A stretch of DNA of 24,845 nt from a virus. A program made the translations under genes and the position numbers. Positions 20,965 to 24,845 of this stretch are shown here, piece by piece; the first letter of the stretch is position 1, and every line of letters begins with the position of its first letter. The stretch lies in IMG/VR virus record IMGVR_UViG_3300043539_000123, positions 1 to 24,845 of that record, one strand, 5' to 3'. The notes under the pieces were generated by a model that did not search any database, was not told the DNA's origin, and saw nothing but the letters and a program-made list of their open reading frames with translations.

Positions 20965-21405
20965 AGGGAACCCAGGGGTAAAGCCTGGAGGCGGGTCAAC
21001 TGCCTCAAATGTGTAGACAATTTTCTGCTGTTTCTCAAGCACCTCAACAGCCTCTACCAATGGATACTTTTTAGTTAACCATTCAGTGTACTGTCTATAA
21101 ATTTCTGCTGTGATACCTGCAGCATTTAACTCATCCGTAAATTGTGCTACATAATCACGAGGGGTGATCACTCCACCATTCCAAAGAAACGCACCATTGT
21201 TCAGGAATATAAAGTAGTACATTGCTACTATTTGTATCTCTAACTTTTGGAAGCCTGTTATCTTGGCATTGATACGGATACTTTCTACGAGTGTACCCTC
21301 ACCATCCACAACATCATTCCTGATTATTCTTTTTAGGATTGTAGCCATTCTCCTACGTGTAGGATATAGCACATTGAACTCCCCTGTGTTTGCGTATCTA
21401 GCCAT
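20953..21405 (-). CDS. Phage structural-region protein, function unknown
   Basis: A 150-residue protein starting MARYANTGEFNVLYPTRRRM, with a helical first half (ATILKRIIRND, KLEIQIVAMYYFIFLNNGA) and a second half with AGITAEIYRQYTEWLTKKYP, ending in a Pro-rich tail DPPPGFTPGFPLDV. The N-terminal Arg-rich segment followed by a helical domain is like some head-tail joining proteins, but I cannot assign a family. It overlaps the upstream 50-residue gene by 8 bases and its 3' end overlaps the convergent plus-strand gene by 12 bases. Confidence 0.65.
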   Translation of the reverse strand: MARYANTGEFNVLYPTRRRMATILKRIIRNDVVDGEGTLVESIRINAKITGFQKLEIQIVAMYYFIFLNNGAFLWNGGVITPRDYVAQFTDELNAAGITAEIYRQYTEWLTKKYPLVEAVEVLEKQQKIVYTFEAVDPPPGFTPGFPLDV

Positions 21406-21550
21406 TTGTTAATGCTTTATATATATCCATTGTATCATCCACTAGAATGACACCCTTATCAGTTTCAACATGCAGCTGAGTATCACTAATCACCTCAATA
21501 GGTCCTATGATTGTGTACTCTATTTCGTTGTATGTAAATGTATTAATCAT
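21398..21550 (-). CDS. 50-residue small structural-region protein
   Basis: A frame from ATG at 21550 to TAG at 21398-21400. The product begins MINTFTYNEIEYTIIGPIEV, continues with alternating residues (TQLHVETDKGVILVDD), suggesting a small beta-barrel, and ends MDIYKALTNG. It overlaps the stop of the fibre-like gene (ATGATTAA) and the next start by 8 bases, filling an otherwise empty 137-base gap. No family recognised. Confidence 0.65.
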   Translation of the reverse strand: MINTFTYNEIEYTIIGPIEVISDTQLHVETDKGVILVDDTMDIYKALTNG

Positions 21551-22319
21551 ATGCTTGTGTTATTACTCTTCTCCAATTTGCTACATCGGTTGCAGATGTT
21601 GAATGCTGCACAGCAAATAATAAGTAATTATCTACAGCAGGATTAAACCCTATTAAACTTATTGCGGATGATGTGTAATCATTAGCAGCTGATACTCCAG
21701 TGTTATATACATTTAAGTTTGTGCCATCAAAAAATATGTTCCGTTCAAATCTTTGAAATCTTACTGTTGTTGCCATTGAACCGGCTGAGCCAAGAAACGT
21801 TGCACCCGTTATAGTGTTTGAAGTATTTACATAAAATCTAAAAACAGTAGAACCAGCACCACTTGTTACTGTCCTTTCAATAAAGCCTTTAATGTATATA
21901 GTGTTATTTGTAGATATAGTACCTGCAGGAATAAAAATAGATGCACTTTGTAAGTTAACTAATCCACTTACATTGGTACCATTAACACTTTGAATAGTCC
22001 TTGGGTTAGTAGTAACATTACCACTACCTACCAATGAGCTGCCATTAACAGTCTTGATGTTAGTGCCACTTACTAGCGTAGCTTGCTTACCATTCAATGC
22101 AGTCTGTAAATCTGTTTGACTAGATAGCGTTCCTGTGATACCTCCCCAGGTTGCACTACCACCCGATGCTGCTGCAATTATCTGAGCACCTGTAATGGCT
22201 GTATTGACAGGCAAGCCACCCACAATAGAAGTACATTCTAGCAAGTCAGTTGGCTGTAAATTTCCTGTGTGAGGTGTGAGGTTAGGCCTCCAATCTCCCC
22301 ACCAATTAGATGAACTCAT
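21543..22319 (-). CDS. Tail fibre-like or host-recognition protein
   Basis: A 258-residue protein of low charge, rich in Gly, Ser, Thr and Asn. After a short N-terminal segment (MSSSNWWGDWRPNLTPHTG) comes the linker LNGKQATLVSGTNIKTVNG and SSLVGSGNVTTN, a pattern typical of trimeric phage fibres and tail needle proteins. The C-terminal 130 residues are strand-rich and end with WRRVITQAYD, likely a receptor-binding or trimer head. The start follows late promoter motif copy E by one base. Position near the tape measure supports a virion role. Confidence 0.65.
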   Translation of the reverse strand: MSSSNWWGDWRPNLTPHTGNLQPTDLLECTSIVGGLPVNTAITGAQIIAAASGGSATWGGITGTLSSQTDLQTALNGKQATLVSGTNIKTVNGSSLVGSGNVTTNPRTIQSVNGTNVSGLVNLQSASIFIPAGTISTNNTIYIKGFIERTVTSGAGSTVFRFYVNTSNTITGATFLGSAGSMATTVRFQRFERNIFFDGTNLNVYNTGVSAANDYTSSAISLIGFNPAVDNYLLFAVQHSTSATDVANWRRVITQAYD

Positions 22320-22320
22320 A

Positions 22321-22349
22321 CCTATATTACTTTAAGCCTCCGAAATGTT
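22321..22349 (-). promoter_or_regulatory. Late promoter motif, copy E
   Basis: AACA (22349-22346), 17 bases, then AATATAGG (22328-22321) on the minus strand, one base before the ATG at 22319. The AACA block touches the stop codon of the upstream gene; the rest lies in the 29-base intergenic gap. Confidence 0.6.
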
Positions 22350-22786
22350 TATTGTAAAGGTACTGCACAGTTGGTCCAATCATTAACCGTTAAGGTTATA
22401 TTCATGACATAGCCTGCAGCATAGTCAAGTAGATCATTGTTCAATGCCTGAAAGTTAGGTAAGCCTACCACATCAAAGCTATAGTCATTGCTGTAGGTGA
22501 AGTAAACATACAGGTCATTCAATATCTGCTGTGTATCACTAAGGATTGTGATGATGTTAGCCCTATCTTTTTGGATGATGTCAAAGCAGTAGATGTCAAA
22601 GTTAAACTCTGAGGTGTTATCTGCAGGGTTAACACTGACCGGCACAATAAATACAATAGGATACTTCTCATCTTGAGTAGCAAAGTTAAATAGCTGTTCC
22701 TTGAAATCACTACCTACTTTCTTTACTTGTAGATGGCTATTGTAGAACTGCTCAATGTGGTCGATGATTGCTTGTAGTGAGTTCAT
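22349..22786 (-). CDS. Tail-completion-like protein
   Basis: A 145-residue protein beginning MNSLQAIIDHIEQFYNSHLQ, with strands YPIVFIVPVSV and FNFDIYCFDIIQKDRANIIT, a helix SDTQQILNDLYVYF and a C-terminal strand VMNITLTVNDWTNCAVPL. The 'i.vvPv.v...(s/e)..y.f.i...D' and 'LSDTxQIL.Dl' pattern is seen in tail terminator-like proteins of Bacteroidota phages. It shares one base with the tape measure stop upstream. The assignment is by pattern and position. Confidence 0.6.
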   Translation of the reverse strand: MNSLQAIIDHIEQFYNSHLQVKKVGSDFKEQLFNFATQDEKYPIVFIVPVSVNPADNTSEFNFDIYCFDIIQKDRANIITILSDTQQILNDLYVYFTYSNDYSFDVVGLPNFQALNNDLLDYAAGYVMNITLTVNDWTNCAVPLQ

Positions 22787-24845
22787 TAGAGTTCAGCGTT
22801 TTTATTAATCTTAGTTATCTTATTCTGTACGTTTGTTATTTGTGTCTCAGATACTACAGCTGTAACAGTCATAGAGCTGTTAGATGTACCACCTCCTGCA
22901 CTCATCACATTGCCTGTGTTAGCTGAGCCAAAGAGCTGAGCACCTTGAGGTACTTGCTGTGCTACATTAGCACCACCACCCTCAGCACCACCACCGCCTC
23001 CACCTCCTGAAGTTGGAGTACCACCTGATGTAAGTATCTGCTTAGCCTTGGCTACGTTGGTAGCAATCTGGATGATACCTGTAGCAAACTGAGCAATACC
23101 TGCAGCACCTGCTGTTACTCCATTCAATGGGTTAGATTGTGATGCAGCAACCAATGAAGAGATAGCCTTGGCTGTATCAATACCTATCTGTATCAATGCG
23201 TTTGCCTTGTTGAACTTCTCAAGTTTCTTTTGGTCCTTGATGAAGGCAGCACCTACAGTATTAATACCATTAGCAATATCGGATGCTAACTGTAGCCTTG
23301 CATCTCTTTCTTTTTTATCGCTTTCAATCCTAGCTAGAGATGCATCATTTGCTATTTTTTCTTGATCATCTTGGTACTTTTTAAGCAAAGCTGCCTTAAG
23401 TATCTCATTGTCCTCAGCTAGTTTTAACTCTGCATCATACTTTTCTTTAAGGGCCTGAAGTTTCTTTTTGTCCTCATCGAGATCTGCATCTGTTATTGTT
23501 TTTAATAACGCTTCCTGTTGTTTTATTTTAGCATCTGCTCTCTTCTGATTTTCTGCCTCCTCCTGTTTATTGTATAATTCGGTTAACGTTTTCTTTTGCT
23601 CCTCAGTTAGTGTAGCATCTGCTAAGGTCTGAGCTCGTAGCTTGTCATACTTAGCCTTAGTCATAGCTAGCTCTTTAGCTGTTCCCTCCTCCATCATCTG
23701 TAGCTGTAGATCAGCAATGATGTCATTACCTTTCTTAAGGTTATCCTGCTCAATCTTAGTCTTATCTGTTGCTAGCTTATCAAGTTCCTGCTGCTGTTGC
23801 GTTCTGTACATCTCATTAAACTTAGCTTTCTCCTCTGCTGTTTTATTGGCATCCGTTTTCAGGTCATTCATTAACCTTGCATACTTCTCATTTACTATTG
23901 CTACCTCTCTTGCATTAGCATCTTTAATCTGTGATAGTTCAAAGTCTCTTAATGTCCTAGCGTTATCCAATCTATTCTTAGCTGCTTGCTTAGCTTTCTC
24001 TCTAGCTTTCTCTGCTGCTGCTGCTGCCTCATCTCCTGCTTTCTTATCTGCCTCTTTTTGGTCTTGTATCTCTTGAGCCTTGATACGTTTACGTTCATTA
24101 ACTCCTGATTGGATGATTTTACTCTCAGCCTCAATCTGCTTTCTTAACTCTGCACGTTTCTTAGTAGCCTCTTCACCCTCCTGGTGTCTCATTGCCTCAA
24201 GTGCTTTCTTAGCTGCAGTCTTTCGCTTAATAGCCTCTTTCTCCAGTGCTCTTGATTTGTCTAGCTCAAGCTGAGTGGTATCCTTACCGGCTATCTTAGC
24301 CATAGCAATCTCCTGGTCATAGCTCTCACCTATTTTCTCACTACGTTTCTTTGAACTCTCTGATACTTTCTCATTAGCCTTAGCCATCTTTTCAGCGTTC
24401 TCATCTGCTGCATAGCTTGTTAAACCTAGCCAATCACCTAAATCTTTTAATCCCTGAATTAATGCATTGATAGGTATCATCAAAAAGTCAAGTACTTTCT
24501 GTAGCACTCCTATCTTGTGCAGGAATATCACAATGGCTGCCACAATAGCAATGATAACAGCTATTAATAAAAAGATAGGGTTAGCTAGAATGGTAGCACC
24601 TAATGAAACGAATGCACTACCAACAGTCATGATAACGGATGTGAGTGATTTGAATGCACCACCAATATCTTTAGGGTTAAGATTGCCTAGGGTTTTCTTA
24701 AATACATTAGCTTTTTCGGATGCACCCTCGAAGTCTAGGCTCATGAGGTCATTCTTAATAGAGCCAAAGCTATTAGATACTGCTTCAAACTTTGACCCAG
24801 TAGCAAATACATTGACCTGCTCATTAGCATCCTTGAGTTGGTCCT
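22786..24845 (-). CDS. Tape measure protein, N-terminus beyond the window
   Basis: The frame is open from the right edge: 33 codons upstream of the first Met in the window (24744) read without a stop (DQLKDANEQVNVFATGSKFE and on), so the true start is outside. The visible 686 residues contain a hydrophobic segment (LANPIFLLIAVIIAIVAAIV), then about 350 residues of heptad-type, Lys/Glu/Ala-rich coiled coil, a second hydrophobic stretch, and a Gly-rich C-terminal part (GGTPTSGGGGGGGAEGGG). This is the layout of a tape measure protein, which sets tail length and exits during DNA injection. Confidence 0.9.
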   Translation of the reverse strand, partial: DQLKDANEQVNVFATGSKFEAVSNSFGSIKNDLMSLDFEGASEKANVFKKTLGNLNPKDIGGAFKSLTSVIMTVGSAFVSLGATILANPIFLLIAVIIAIVAAIVIFLHKIGVLQKVLDFLMIPINALIQGLKDLGDWLGLTSYAADENAEKMAKANEKVSESSKKRSEKIGESYDQEIAMAKIAGKDTTQLELDKSRALEKEAIKRKTAAKKALEAMRHQEGEEATKKRAELRKQIEAESKIIQSGVNERKRIKAQEIQDQKEADKKAGDEAAAAAEKAREKAKQAAKNRLDNARTLRDFELSQIKDANAREVAIVNEKYARLMNDLKTDANKTAEEKAKFNEMYRTQQQQELDKLATDKTKIEQDNLKKGNDIIADLQLQMMEEGTAKELAMTKAKYDKLRAQTLADATLTEEQKKTLTELYNKQEEAENQKRADAKIKQQEALLKTITDADLDEDKKKLQALKEKYDAELKLAEDNEILKAALLKKYQDDQEKIANDASLARIESDKKERDARLQLASDIANGINTVGAAFIKDQKKLEKFNKANALIQIGIDTAKAISSLVAASQSNPLNGVTAGAAGIAQFATGIIQIATNVAKAKQILTSGGTPTSGGGGGGGAEGGGANVAQQVPQGAQLFGSANTGNVMSAGGGTSNSSMTVTAVVSETQITNVQNKITKINKNAEL

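Noticed and set aside
23642-24076. Plus-strand frame of 144 codons opposite the tape measure
   Set aside because: It arises from Lys/Glu/Ala-rich coiled-coil codons read backwards (Ser/Leu/Ala-rich product).
1-24845. tRNA genes, CRISPR arrays, insertion sequences and attachment sites
   Set aside because: I looked for these by eye and saw no cloverleaf with an anticodon arm, no spaced direct-repeat array, no transposase and no integrase. A computed tRNA scan would be needed to be certain.

Overview
This window is part of a tailed double-stranded DNA phage genome of siphovirus type: portal, HK97-like capsid maturation genes, a tail-tube-like protein and a long tape measure protein are all present. 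The host is most likely a member of the Bacteroidota. The clues are host-type promoters of the form TTG-N18-21-TAnnTTTG, A-rich starts with almost no Shine-Dalgarno sequences, a DUF3127-type single-strand binding protein, a BT4734/VirE-type primase-helicase and a Bacteroidetes-type small terminase. A predicted outer-membrane spanin shows that the host is Gram-negative. No integrase, tRNA or CRISPR array was seen. Both window edges cut through genes (a tail-type protein on the left, the tape measure on the right), so the window is probably a slice of a circularly permuted map whose missing part holds the remaining tail genes.

Layout, read in the direction of transcription (almost everything is on the minus strand, so right to left). 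(1) 24845-20953: tape measure, tail-completion-like protein, fibre-like protein and two small genes. (2) 19716-20964: two overlapping plus-strand genes, probably related tail-assembly proteins, forming an inverted island inside the structural region. (3) 19671-14834: protease/scaffold, major capsid protein, tail tube, small structural protein, portal, connector. (4) 14834-12550: lysis cassette (holin, amidase, one-piece spanin) followed by a 3'-5' exonuclease. (5) 12549-10101: a compact early operon of mostly small genes plus an HNH endonuclease, ending with a DnaA domain IV-like protein and a terminator. (6) 10100-9851: a noncoding block with repeated ATGACGAT sites, a probable origin. (7) 9850-3221: primase-helicase, nuclease, ERF recombinase, YqaJ-type exonuclease, many overlapping small genes, SSB, an HTH protein and a sigma-factor-like protein. 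(8) 3243-1: small late genes, both terminase subunits and a tail-type protein.

The most interesting signal is a two-part motif, AACA-N16/17-AATATAGG, placed 1-3 bases before the start codon of five genes, all in the structural and packaging regions. Host-type TAnnTTTG promoters instead precede the replication, recombination and early genes. One copy of the new motif lies inside the 3' end of the sigma-like gene, at the start of the packaging genes. The inferred scheme is that host RNA polymerase reads the early operons, the last gene of the recombination operon is a phage sigma factor, and this factor then directs leaderless or nearly leaderless late transcripts. A second notable signal is a cluster of TTATCGTCAT sites, similar to DnaA boxes, lying between a phage gene with a DnaA-type DNA-binding domain and the primase-helicase gene. 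Nine genes below about 75 codons were recovered or re-started by reading overlaps; seven of them are 31-58 aa long.
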